A DNA stretch of 64,000 bases from Moringa oleifera (taxonomy: Eukaryota > Streptophyta > Magnoliopsida > Brassicales > Moringaceae). The notes under the pieces were generated by a model. That model was not told where the DNA came from. It saw nothing but the letters and a program-made list of their open reading frames with translations, and made no database searches. The DNA lies in assembly GCA_021397835.1 (NCBI GenBank), contig JAJFZO010000882.1:2794501-2858500 (forward strand), given 5' to 3'. Shown here in pieces: positions 49,855 to 61,708 of this stretch. The position numbers and the translations under genes are program-made. Numbering within the stretch: the first letter of the stretch is position 1; every line of letters begins with the position of its first letter.

Positions 49855-50860
49855 TGAACCTCCTTTCAAGGTCTTGGCTCTATAGGGTTTCCAATTGCAT
49901 TTACTCCTTCACACTAATTATCCCAATTAACCCTAATTAATCCTATTTCTTAATTAACCTCTCAAATAATTTAATTAAGAGAGAGAACAAGAACGTGGAA
50001 ACCATACAAAGTATATAATATACACTCCAAAGTGTCAACATATCACACGGTTTTGCGGCCGGATATGACTCGTGGATGATTTTTCACCATGAAAAAGTAA
50101 TATGCTTTTTGTAATTTATATATTTATAACCTATAGTTCTATACCTTATAAAAAAACAAAATTGAAACCAATTTTGTCAAATTTACTGGTCACATAGACT
50201 TTGTGGAATACATGCTATATTGCGAATTTCAAGTTAATCCTTCCTAGGAAATGAACCCATTGAGCCGATGTTCTTAATTTTTCTTTTTCAAGGGAAAAAT
50301 TAATTCTTATAAAAGTTAAATTTATTTTTTGTGGCCAATTTTATGTCACCGCATCCTCAAGAACAAAGGACTTGTTTTACTTAATCAGACACGACGTATT
50401 AACTAACCTTAATTAACTATTCCTAAAAGCTTTGCCCTAATGGGGTTAGGCTTTAGCCCCTCGGTCCGCCCTACTAATTGCCCACGGTTTTTAAGATATA
50501 GTTTGCATTTACGAATCCTGCTTTTGAGACCCTTTTTGGGGTGCCGATTAAGTTTTAATCTCCATAAAATTCATAGCATATACAGTCCTATTTTGGACCG
50601 TCCGGATTTCAAATATACATGAAACATACATAGTGGAGCTTATTATAATTTGCTTAATGGGTTGATTGATCCCTCTCTCTCTCTCTCTCTTCCTTTGCTT
50701 TCATTCACAACTTAATTACTATGTATGATACTTTGTAATATAAGATATTATAATTAATATTAAAAGCCGGCCCACTTACTATTCTATTTTTATATATGAT
50801 TTATACTGTTTAGTAACCTCTTACTCTTGGGCTCACTACTGCTTACGCGTTGATTAGTAT

Positions 50861-50868
50861 TATAAATA
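50861..50868 (+). promoter_or_regulatory. TATA box of the LBD gene
   Basis: TATAAATA lies 137 bp upstream of the LBD start codon, with an otherwise CT-rich leader following it. This is a canonical plant TATA sequence at a plausible distance. Confidence 0.6.
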
Positions 50869-50997
50869 CACAGAGTCTTGTCATCTCTTCAACCCAAAAA
50901 GCAACTCCTTATCACCTTCCTAGTATTGTCTCCTCCTGTTCCTTCTTCCTTCTCTGCTTTGTTCTTTCTTCCTTGATCAGGCAAGTTAACCGAGAAA

Positions 50998-51758
50998 ATG
51001 GGTGGCAATTCACCATGCGCGTCATGCAAGTTGCTGAGACGCCGTTGCGCCAAGGACTGCATTTTTGCTCCTTACTTCCCTTCCGATGATCCCCAGAAGT
51101 TCGCCATTGTTCACAAGGTCTTCGGCGCCAGCAACGTTAGCAAAATGTTGCAGGTCTCTCTCTCTCTCTTCCCTTCCTCTCTCTCTCTCTCTCGCGCGCT
51201 ACTGACCATTTGTATTTGCTACGATGTCTAACAAGTTCACATTTTCGCTAGAAAAAGTTTGAATTCCAGAAGAGAAGCTCTCTTTCTCCTACCTGGGTCA
51301 TGTCAAAAACACTAAACCCAGATGAAAATTTTCGTTTTTTCTTCAAGAAAAATGACAAAAACAGAAGACGGGTTCTGATATTTGAATCAACTGTGTGTGA
51401 AAACCAGGAGCTTCCAGTTCATCAAAGAGCCGACGCAGTGAGCAGTCTAGTCTACGAAGCAAACGCAAGAGTGAGAGACCCTGTTTACGGCTGCGTCGGG
51501 GCCATATCTTACCTGCAAAACCAGGTCTCTCAGCTACAAATGCAGCTCGCCGTGGCTCAAGCAGAGATTCTTTGCATTCAGATGCAACAAGAACCAGTCA
51601 TGCCAACTCCACAACTCGAAACAGACGACAAATCCTTCCTTAATCTCCACGAAACCCAGCTCCCTCATCAGTACCTCAACTTCGGCTCCTCAAGCAATGT
51701 AATTATCCAGGACTCTCTCAAGAGAGAGAGCATTTTTGGGCAGGACCTGGTTTCTTAA
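50998..51758 (+). CDS. LBD12: LOB-domain transcription factor, LBD12-like
   Basis: LBD proteins are plant-specific nuclear factors controlling organ boundaries and lateral organ growth. Two exons, 50998-51153 and 51408-51758, give 168 aa. The zinc-finger-like C block is CASCKLLRRRCAKDC (C-x2-C-x6-C-x3-C). The GAS block contains FAIVHKVFGASNVSKML, and the leucine-zipper-like coiled coil reads VGAISYLQNQVSQLQMQL. All mark class I. The intron sits right after MLQ, a conserved position for the family. The near-identical MGGNSPCASC start points to the LBD12 (ASL5) subgroup rather than LOB itself. The intron begins with a long CT run (51155-51194). The tail is short and unstructured. Confidence 0.93.
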
Positions 51759-54700
51759 TAAAACTACCCTTTCTTTTCTTTTCTTTTCTTATCTTTGAGG
51801 CACATTACAGCTTCTATTATTATTTATTAGTTTTAACTGTGTTGTATTTCTTAAAAAATTATGATATAGTTAATTATTAAAATTATATTTATTTATGAGA
51901 CAGAGAAAAATAATAAACCAACAGGGACAACAAATTAAAGGGTGTGTCCTAAAACGGGAAGGTAAGTTGATTAGGTCAACTCTAGCATGTGACATGTGAA
52001 GTAAACAATAATTTTTTTTTTTGAATTTTTTCTGAGTACTCTAAACCCTTTAAAAAACGTAAAGGGTTAGTGGAAGAGTCGGTGGCCTTAATTTCCATGG
52101 CTCTCAGACATAAATTCTTATAGTTAATTATTTACTGTCTGATTTAAATGTTCTTGCAGTGATGATCTATGGACAATGATACTGCTCGCCGTTTACTACA
52201 TATAGAGACTCTTTTACTTTAGGTTCTTCCGTAAAAACATGGAGTTTTTTTGATTTAAAGGATATTTTTATAATTTAAAATAATATTTAAATATAAAAAA
52301 TTATGGTTATTAATTTTATTAAATTACTATATTTCATCATCTTTTCAAAAATGCAATTTAAATCATCTTAATTTTTCTAAGTTCTTAAATCTTTTACTTT
52401 AATTTTTATGATAAAAATATGATAGGATCATGGTGTTTTTGATTTAAAGAGTATTTTTATAATTTAAAACAATATTAAAATATAAAAAATTATAATTATT
52501 AATTTTATTAAATTATTATGTTTCATTATCTCTTCGAAAATACAATCTAATAATTTTAATTTTTTAATTTTTTAATTTCTTAAATTTTATATATATTATG
52601 AGAGTTTCATCATAAAGATGTTTTTAAAACAAATAATATTTACAATATAACGCGAGTCAAAATAATATCATAAATATAACATGAATTAAAACAATATCAT
52701 AAATATAAATCTATCAAGTAATATAAATCAAAATAATATTATAATTAAATATAAATTATAAACGTACTACAAATTAAAATAACATTATAAAATAAAAAAT
52801 AATTATTTAAAATTAATGTTTGAACCCACAAATGTTTATTTTAATAAAAGAGGATACATAGATACCATTTTGATGATAAAAGGTAAAATGATGTAATACC
52901 CCTTTTTCAAGTCCAAAAGAAAAGGAGTATGGGCTTTTTCTTTTTTATCCTAATGGTAATGATTTAAGTGTTAATATCATGACTTACATAAAAGGAAGAT
53001 AAATAACGTAAGACAAATTTGACATGCATAGTATTAATTGCTCGTTTTGTGTGGCTTTAGTGGCAAGCAAGTCCAAAAGAGAAATCTATACTTTCTATAC
53101 TAAAGTTGTGAAATGAAATTTTCCTAGAAAACATAAACTTATGGTTTAAGAAAAATTGCGAATTCTATATACCTACTTTGTTTGGCAGAAAAGGCAGGAA
53201 AGTGCCATGGGAGAATAGAAACTTAAGGAAAAGATAGAAAAAGCGAGAAAAGAAAACCATCCATTTTTTCTTGGTTTTATATTTGTGCAACGAAGATGAT
53301 AAGAGAAGCAGAAAGCAAGCAAGAAGAAGACAAAAATAAAGAAAGAAAATTTGTATAATCTTTGAAAATCATTTTGTTTTTCACTATGGGAAAGTTTTGA
53401 ATGATTAAATTAGTAATTATATTTAAAAATTTATTTATTATATAAAAATATGAATATCAAAGTGTTTGGTTTATCTTCGGTCTTTTTTCCTACATTGGAA
53501 GAGAAATCTCAATTTTCTTAGTAGTACTCTTTCCCGTCTTTTCTTTCACTTTCTCGCTCTTTCAAAGATGAGGAAAAGCGTTGGCTTTGTTGGGTATCTC
53601 ATCGACAGAGTTTCTCGCTATGTTCTTCTAAATTCTCTTTGTAATTTCTTGAATTCTTATATGATTCGTGCTTATCGTTTTCACTTCAACATCTCACGTA
53701 CTTAATGATTAAAGTATACAGCAAAGTACCAATAAAATAAAAGAGAGAAGAAAACAAGAAAGAAATAGGCATGCAGCCACGTCCCGTTACATGACAACTT
53801 CTAGTTCCTTCACGTGGGGAGGCAGTGCAAGGAAGTGCTCAGTTCATGGGGAGTGTCCAAATTAAGAAGACTATGATTCAATTAATTTTTTTCAAATCCA
53901 TCGCTCTATACAATTATGCGTCGAATCAAATTGATTTTTATTTTTTAATTTAGAAGGAAAGATTCCTTCTGTCTGATTTGTTTATTGTTGTGGAAGCATT
54001 TCCTCAAAGTCAAACTTGAAAGCTTTCCAGCTTTCTCCGTAGCAATTTGTAGCTGTATGATCCTATGATTTATTGAACAGTTTGATTAATCTCAAGCTGT
54101 AATGATCTAACAATGCTTAATTATCTGATTCCTTAAACAGTTTGTTTGATTTGTCAAATTTGTATGATTATCAACAGAACTTCCACTGACTTCTTGTCCC
54201 ATCTTTTGTTCAACTTCTTCATCAGGATGTACTCCATAGCAAGCTCCATCCATGGAAGTTCTGCAAGAATTAATACATAATGAACCCTCTTTTAAAATTT
54301 TATTAATTTAAAATTTACTTTAAATTTAAGGATGAATGATTACAGATATGAAACAAAATACTGAATCGACACTCGATAAAAAAAAAAACTAATTTATCAC
54401 GTTTGCAAATTATGCTTTACACTGATTTGTTTTGTAAAATTATCAAACTGTAATAAGCATAATTCGTATCAAGATGAATTGTAGTAGTGTACATGTTGGC
54501 CGACTTTAATTTTTCAAGTTAAGAACGTTTCAATCATTTTTATAAGAGTAATAAAAAAGTTTTAAATTTAAAAAAATCCATCAGATAATTTCAAAACAGA
54601 TAATATTTTTATATATTATCGAATAAAATCTTACATAAATATGATGAACAGAAATAAAGTTATCTGTCTGTTTTCAGATGATTGAGAAATATACAAAAAA

Positions 54701-55742
54701 AAGAGTGAAGCAAGAGCAAGTTCACATGCTCAGACATGGAGGGTGTAGGGCCAATGCAGCAGTAACCGTTCTCGCTAAGAAGTCGAAAATGGTAGCAGTT
54801 TGTGGAATTCAAAGACAGAAGAAGACAATTTTGGTGCGAGATGGAGCTAGAGAATTGACTGAATTTGGTTAAGTACATGAAACTTCCACAATGAGATCAG
54901 ACAGAGAGTCAAATCTAGGCAGAAACACAAAAAACAAAAGAGAAAACTATTAAAAGTCACCATAACGAGACAAAGGTATCTGATCTCTTGTATTTTCTAT
55001 TGACTTCCATTAATACTTGTTTAAGAAAACAGAGAAAGTGAGGGTGGGGAAGGAACCCTGTTTCTCTTTTGAGGGCTCGAGGAGGACAGATACTTCCAAA
55101 ACAAAGTCTTAGATTTCAAATATCATTCCCTCTTTCAGGTTTCTTCTTTCTTCATCTTTCTTTTCCTTTCTTTCGCTTGTCCTTGTCTTTCCGTCAAGAT
55201 TTTTCTGCGTGCACTTTGTTTGGACGCCGAGAATTCGAAAGCGACTGATGGGGATATTGTCTCCATGAATTAGAAAAAGAACAATATAGATGATTCTAAT
55301 CTTTTATATTAAACTAAATCCCAGCTATATCTCTCAAAGATAAGAGAAGATTCGCTTCAATCTTCCTCTATTGCGTTGAAAAGCGCCTTCATGTCATATT
55401 GCTTGAAAAGTATACCATGGCTGCTGAAAGACATTGATGGAGCTCTCTTCAAGCTTTATCAGATTGAAACTACCACATGAACAAATTATTTTGTGTATGA
55501 TAATCCTATAAAAGAACACTGATAAGATTAAAAAGTCTAACTATTCAACTCAAAAGACTCATTTATTGAGTAAAACGAACATTTCTGTTTTATATTCTGC
55601 ACCCAAACTCAGATCTTGTAATGCAAAATCAGGTAACTGTTCAAGAAATTTATTGTTTTCTTCCCGAGAAAAGGTATAGGGAAGTTTGATCAAGAAATGC
55701 ATTTACAGTTCAGAAAATCACCCCATGACAATATAATTGAAG
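51759..55742. other. Intergenic region with no confirmed gene
   Basis: About 4 kb is mostly AT-rich. Two patches have more balanced composition: 53540-53705, where a CT-rich leader-like stretch precedes a 45-codon frame starting at 53569 (MRKSVGFVGYLIDRVSRY), and 54678-55250. Neither encodes a protein I recognise. The DNA next to 55742 should include the 3' UTR of the ENGase gene. Confidence 0.45.
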
Positions 55743-58700
55743 TCACTGATCTTCAATGTCCAGCTGGAAAAATGGAGAATGATCAACCTTCTGGTACGAA
55801 CCATCTGCTGCACAGGCTTGGATGATGAACTTGAGACTAGTAGTGGCAGGAGGAATGACCAGTTTAGAAATGTAATAGGCTTTCACTTGGGCAACTCCGA
55901 GGAATTCTGGGTTCCTTTTTACATTTTCTGCCAGTTTTCTTGAACCTTGCTTTTCTAGTTTCTCAACATAGATGATGTATTTTGAGATCAACGAGTCAGT
56001 TCCTTCTTTCAATTCCCAAGCTAACTTAGCACTAAGGATTTTTGAATCCTGAGGGCCTGAAGTCCATTTAATGTACTGACCTTCAGTGAGCCATAACGAA
56101 GATGGAGGAAACTCTGAATTCTGCTCAGAAGTTGTGATTGCCAGATGACCAAGCACAGCGAAGTATTCCGATGGACTGCTGTTTGTGTCAGTCTCTGGCT
56201 TGTAGCACAAGGCATGGATTTCTGTTAATTTACGTTCATTGGGCATAATGAAGCTCTCCTCGACTACCCATCCAAAAGCCACTTCAGGCGATGATTTAAC
56301 TTGACGTGGGACAATCACATTACTGAATTTGCTCAAGAAATGGCTAGTTCTTGAGGATGCAAGAAGTACTGACTTCTCTTCGTTCATGGAAGAAGAGAAG
56401 TGAAGAAGAAGACCCAGAAGAGAGTTTCCCTCTGATTTCACCTGCATTGAGTTGCGGAGGTTTTGGTTTACTCAGAATGCTTTATTTCTACAACTTTAAT
56501 CCACAAAAGAGAGAGCTTACCGAATAGGTGATGTGGAGAGGTGAATCCCCGAGAAGAAGGTCTGCCTGAAAGAGCTTTGTTGTGAAATGGGCATTTTCTT
56601 CGAGAGTTCCTTTAAACACAATGTTTCCTCCTCCATCATAAGATGCTTCTTTAAAACTACAATAGCAAATGGGTAACTCTGAATGTCTGACCGGAACCAT
56701 TGTTAAACAATGGCTAGAAGAACAAGTAAGAAGCTCAGTCCAAAATAGTGAAGAAAGCGATACTTTTAATCACGCATAGAAGACTTAAAAGGCAATGAGC
56801 TGAAATACCAAACGGGTTTTCATGAATCACATAGTTTGCTCATCCAAGTTCACAATTTGTTTGTGTAATTCTGCTTTTAATCCAAAAGGTAAAAGGAAAT
56901 CAATCTGAAGTTCTCATAAGAATCAAGATTAGGTTTCATGTCCTCCATGTGATTGAATGATCTATGATGCAAAAAACCTTTTCTCCTTTTTTGGAAATGT
57001 AAAGCAGAGAAGATCGGAGTCCCTAATAAATACAGGCCTTATATGAGTTCTGAAACGTACTCGATAAAGACTTGGATAGCATCTAGAGTAGGTTCGTCAG
57101 TGAACTGAAGGAGAGGCTGCCATGATTAGACAAGCAAGAATAAAATCAGATAGCGGGTGAACATACTAAGGGTCAGATAAGATCGCAAATTTTTCAATTT
57201 TTTCCTAAATATAAAAGTAGGTCCAGCACAAACCTGTAAACCTTGGCTAGAAATATTATACCAGGGAGCATCTGATACTTCCTGTCCCTGGAAGGAAGTA
57301 TGGCAGCCATGACCCTGACCAGAATCAGATGCAATCAGTATTTAGATCAAGATCCAGACAGGACACGTGATCAGGCATGTGATTCAGGTCTAACTTGACA
57401 AGGAAAGTTGAGTATTTAACAAAGCAAAACTACCACATTTTCATTTTGATCGAACAGGTAATAGCAAACACTTTCTATCAAATTCATTCAAGCAAAATCG
57501 TTTGTTTGGCATATTAAAGAGAAACTCTATTTCAGAAAGGGATAAAGAATTCGACATTATTTCACCTGATCAAAATTTGAGTAAAATGGTAGAAATTTCG
57601 GGTAAGTTTGAACAATTCCCCATGATTTCTCTACAAGAGCCCACCATCTTCCAAAATCAAAGTATACGAGAATTAGGATCACCATAGCAATCATTAAAAC
57701 AGATGGGTAAGAGGCAGACTGTCATAAGAAAATGACTTCAAAATGCTGAAATGATAGAAATCTAAAGACAAGTGGTGATACACTTTATATCAGAGACATT
57801 TCAAGACAGGAGCATGCTTTCTGAGCTTGATGATCGTAAATTATGGGAAGCTATAGCTAGAACAGAATTAGAAATACAAAGAATACAAAAGTGGAAACTT
57901 GAGACCGGAAGCTTAACTTCTACACTGAGAATGGAAGATCGATCTCGCAAAGTTGATAGAGAAGAACAGTTAATAAATCATGAGAAACAGAATAATGACA
58001 TCAAATCATTATGAAAAAGTACATTTATCATGCTTAATTGTCGATAATAAGAGTTAATGAAATGCCACTGAAAATTTTGTACATATAAGCTAGCTGTACC
58101 AGAAACAAAGATCAGTAAATAAATGGCGACGGGAAGAAATAACTGTATTACCTATTTTGAGCTGTCTGAAAATCTGGTGGCTGCTTAGTCTCGTAGATCC
58201 ATCCAGGAGCAAATAAAGCAGCAGATACATTGTTCCTCTTTATCACATCAAGTGCAACATTTGTCTGATTATGCAAATAATAACCAATTGGGTGAGAAGG
58301 AAATCATTTGGGTGCTGAAACTTAAAGCTGATAACTAAACCTGCAAATGTAACTCCTGCCCAACACCCACAAAGAAACCTAAATTTTCAGATAAGTGCTT
58401 TTAGCAAGACAAGCAAGAGGACAACATAAATATTTTGAAGAATTGAACATTTTACAGTGTACTGATGCAGAAATAATGAGTGCAAGTACTCTATGGTGTC
58501 CTTCTACTGATAAGATGCATAAGCATCAAGAACAATTAGGAAGCATTTCTGAAATTCATTAGCGAAGTGATTTCTGGATGTAATAAATCTGAGATTCTAC
58601 ACATTAACCCACAAATAGATTTATAGATTACAAAAAAAGTATGTTTCATGGAGAATGTCATAACACATGAAGGTTCAGCTTATAATAGATTCATGAGAGA

Positions 58701-60551
58701 CATACATTCCATTCTCCACCACCATAGCTGCCCCTTCCAAATATGTCTATACCCATGTATACATCATATTTTCTATCGCCTGCAACATCCGCTGAAAGCT
58801 TTGGGTAATTTTCCTGCAAAATCCACAGAAAATTTCATAATCAGAAAAGAATAAAGATTGAGCTTGCAATGGGAGTGAAGGACAAGGTTATACCTTCCAC
58901 CTGTAGTTCATAAATATACCATCACAAACATCAAAGAAAGGTTTATTGCTTCCATTAAGTTGGTCTTGCCATTTAAGCTTTCCATCTATTGTGACACTAT
59001 CGTACCTGCATAGAGCATATTCCGCAACAATAAAAACAAGAGACGCTTCAGTATAGTATATAATTAAGACCCAGATGCCGGAAAGAAATTCAGGTGAGAA
59101 TGTGAATCACTTACCATATTACTAAAGATCCAGGCTTTGACAAATGCATGACCCTGGTTAGATGGCTGACAAATTCTTTTAAATTTGGGATTTGGTCTTT
59201 GTCCAATTCAACCTCCATATTGATCTGTGAGGGAGAGATCCCATGTCAACAACAAAAGAGATTGTAACAGATGGGACATGAAAAAATTTATAGTTAGCTG
59301 ATGAGATTGTTCTCTCATAAATTAATTCAATTCCACTCTTGTTTCCCCCAGAAGATTACTGTCATTAAAAGTATAAAAGAAATTCCAAATGACGGGCTGG
59401 GAAGAGCAAAAGACTTGTGAGGATGAACAAATTGAAAACTGTTTAGAGATTATAGAAGTATACCAGCCATCCATCGAATCCCAAAGCAACTGCAAGCTCT
59501 GCCAAGCGATCAGCATATTTTTCTGCAGATTCCCTAGTTGCGAGCAAAGTATTGGAAGTAGCTCTTCCTTCATCCCATTCTGTGATGAATGTTCCTAATA
59601 CCTAGGATAGTATATGCACAGGCATGAACATCATATATAGAAATCCTTCAATAAATCATGAATGAAAGGGGTATATCTTCCCACTGAAGAATGCTGCAGC
59701 CTTCATCTCTCTAGCTCAGCTTACACCTCACCAAAAGTCGAGAAATTACTTACCATTCAATCTTTTTCTTTTGTTTTTTTTATCAGAAAGAAAAATTATA
59801 TTTACTTATCATTCAATCTTGAAAGAATAAGTTTTAATAGCCACATTCCTCACTATTGACCAAATAATCTTACAATGAAAGCTTCTCTAAAGAGGAAGCA
59901 GAAGCTCACAATTCATACAATTACCATCCCACAAATTCTTCAACTCTAAGTTAGTTGAACACACAAAAAAAAAAAAAAAGAAAGATAACCAACACCCAGA
60001 AGAATACTATAATTTCTAGTCCAGACCTTCAAGAATCATAACTTACAAAACAGAACATTTAACCCAGAAGATTCCAATACCCAGAAACAGTAGAAAAAAC
60101 AGAGAGACACAAACACAAGTGTAAAGAAGAATAACCCGTTTTCAACATAATCCAAAAAGATCAAGCAGAGGAAGATTACCTTAACTCCATGCCTGTGAGC
60201 AGTATTAGTCCAACCAGGAGGTGGCAGCGTGACCAAACTATGTGAGAAGTAGATAAAAACATCCATCAAGTACCAATGCCAAATCGGATATCCACTATCG
60301 TTTTGCCCTCCTTGGACCCACTTATCATCCACATAACCCCCTTGCATATCATGACACACCAAAATCCGAGGCCTGTCAGGCAAATACTCGTTCCACTGAA
60401 GAGGAACAGAGGCAATGTTAAATGGGTAGTGAAAAGAATCGAAGTAAGATCGAGAACCAAGCTCCTCAAGGGTTTTGATCGGATAGGAGACGGGAACGAA
60501 TGGCTCCAATTGGTCGAACAAGGGAGGCTCCGCTTCAGGGGATAGCGACAT
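55743..60551 (-). CDS. ENGase85A: Cytosolic endo-beta-N-acetylglucosaminidase (GH85)
   Basis: ENGase cuts the chitobiose core of N-glycans and acts on free glycans and misfolded glycoprotein products in the cytosol. Twelve exons: 60180-60551, 59464-59601, 59115-59224, 58894-59005, 58706-58813, 58152-58264, 57566-57647, 57234-57314, 57061-57116, 56521-56656, 55743-56441. That list is eleven segments; I see no sign of a twelfth, so eleven is the supported count. They total 2007 nt, 668 aa, against about 680 in Arabidopsis. There is no signal peptide. The GH85 domain covers about residues 60-390, with CHDMQGGYVDDKWVQGG and, at an exon junction, GWL/INME, where Asn172 and Glu174 form the N-x-E catalytic pair. 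The C-terminal beta-sandwich region ends FFQLDIEDQ. Arabidopsis At5g05460 is the likely counterpart. Confidence 0.94.
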
Positions 60552-61708
60552 TTTTTGCTTTATCCGATTGGAAAGAAATTTTATAATTGAAAGGAAACGA
60601 CCCTGAAGCATTCTGATGAAAGAAAATAGCAAATTATTTGCTCTTCCAGTGAATCCATTTCAGGAGATTGTGGGGGACAAGCAGGGCTTGAAGAGAAAAA
60701 TAAGAGCAAGAACAGAAGCAGCTAACTAGATCCTCTTATGGAGTCAACACGAAGTCCTTCCTTACGGAAGGGGCAAAGCAAGCTATGTGCTAAGAGGCTG
60801 GTATGACATTTGATCGCTGAGGTGTCCGAAAATATCGGATAGACAGAGCGAGAGAGGAGAGAAGGATTTTTTTTTTTAGTGTGCTGCATGGCATGGCTCA
60901 GTTTTGGACTCAGTTATACCTGACTCGTGCTTGCCTGCTTATAAAGTGTTTGGATTTCGACAATCATTGTCCACTTTAAGCATGCAAGATATTTCAAGCA
61001 CATTTGTCCGCAAAATATCAAATCTTTAGTTGTAAATATAAATGATGCCAGGGTTGTAATATTTATCTGCGTAATCATTCATCTACAAGATTATACTTAA
61101 CAAGTAAAATTCTAATCTTTCATACATTGCCTTTATGAGTAACTGTAAGTAATTCTCCCCAAAAAAAAACCTGAAGCTTCTCTATATTATGTCTCTTATC
61201 CATGTCAGTTTGAAACCAAACAAATGAGACAACATAACTGATAATAAAGTTCCAGTCTGATCATATTTTGCAGCTCCGAAGTTGTATAAATATTTCTTTT
61301 GATTCATTAATAATCATTAAGAATACAAAGCTCATGTTTTCAGTTAAAAAGAATAAAACAGGAAGTCAAAGGCCAAAACTAAGTAATACAAGTAGGCATG
61401 GCCACCCAGACAAAACTGGTTTACATAACATAGATTAGAAAGAAAGTTAGGGAAAAAAGAAAGCACTAAAATCTACTATTAACTAGTAAATCAGGATTCA
61501 ATCTTGGTGCTAAACTAAAATCTTAAAAAGGGAGTGGAGAGTTCTTCATATCACCAGCAGAATTTGTTACCACCAAGTTTTTGTTAAGACTCCTCAAGGG
61601 CTAGCCTTCAATTGAAGCCCCAAGTCTGACACCTCCCACTTGTCCTTAACATTTAATATTTGCCTCTATATTTTAACTTTGTGCTCTACAAACTAACCAT
61701 CTTGCAGT
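60552..61708. other. Intergenic region between ENGase and RH18
   Basis: This holds the promoter and leader of the minus-strand ENGase gene (left) and the 3' UTR of the minus-strand helicase (right). A (T)n run lies near 60868. No further gene was recognised. Confidence 0.5.

Larger units (their letters stand above)
42290..50860. other. Long gene-poor AT-rich region
   Basis: About 8.6 kb has no recognisable protein gene, RNA gene or transposon coding sequence on either strand. Open frames here (for example 47701-47892 and 48099-48413) are low-complexity Ile/Lys/Phe translations of AT-rich DNA. It contains a 455-bp tandem duplication (44530-45450) and a palindrome cluster at 49814-49854. Decayed noncoding transposable elements are likely but cannot be named. 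Confidence 0.6.

Noticed and set aside
42290..50800. Candidate retrotransposon or other mobile-element coding region
   Set aside because: No integrase, reverse transcriptase, transposase or gag-like motif was seen on either strand, and no paired long terminal repeats were found by eye.
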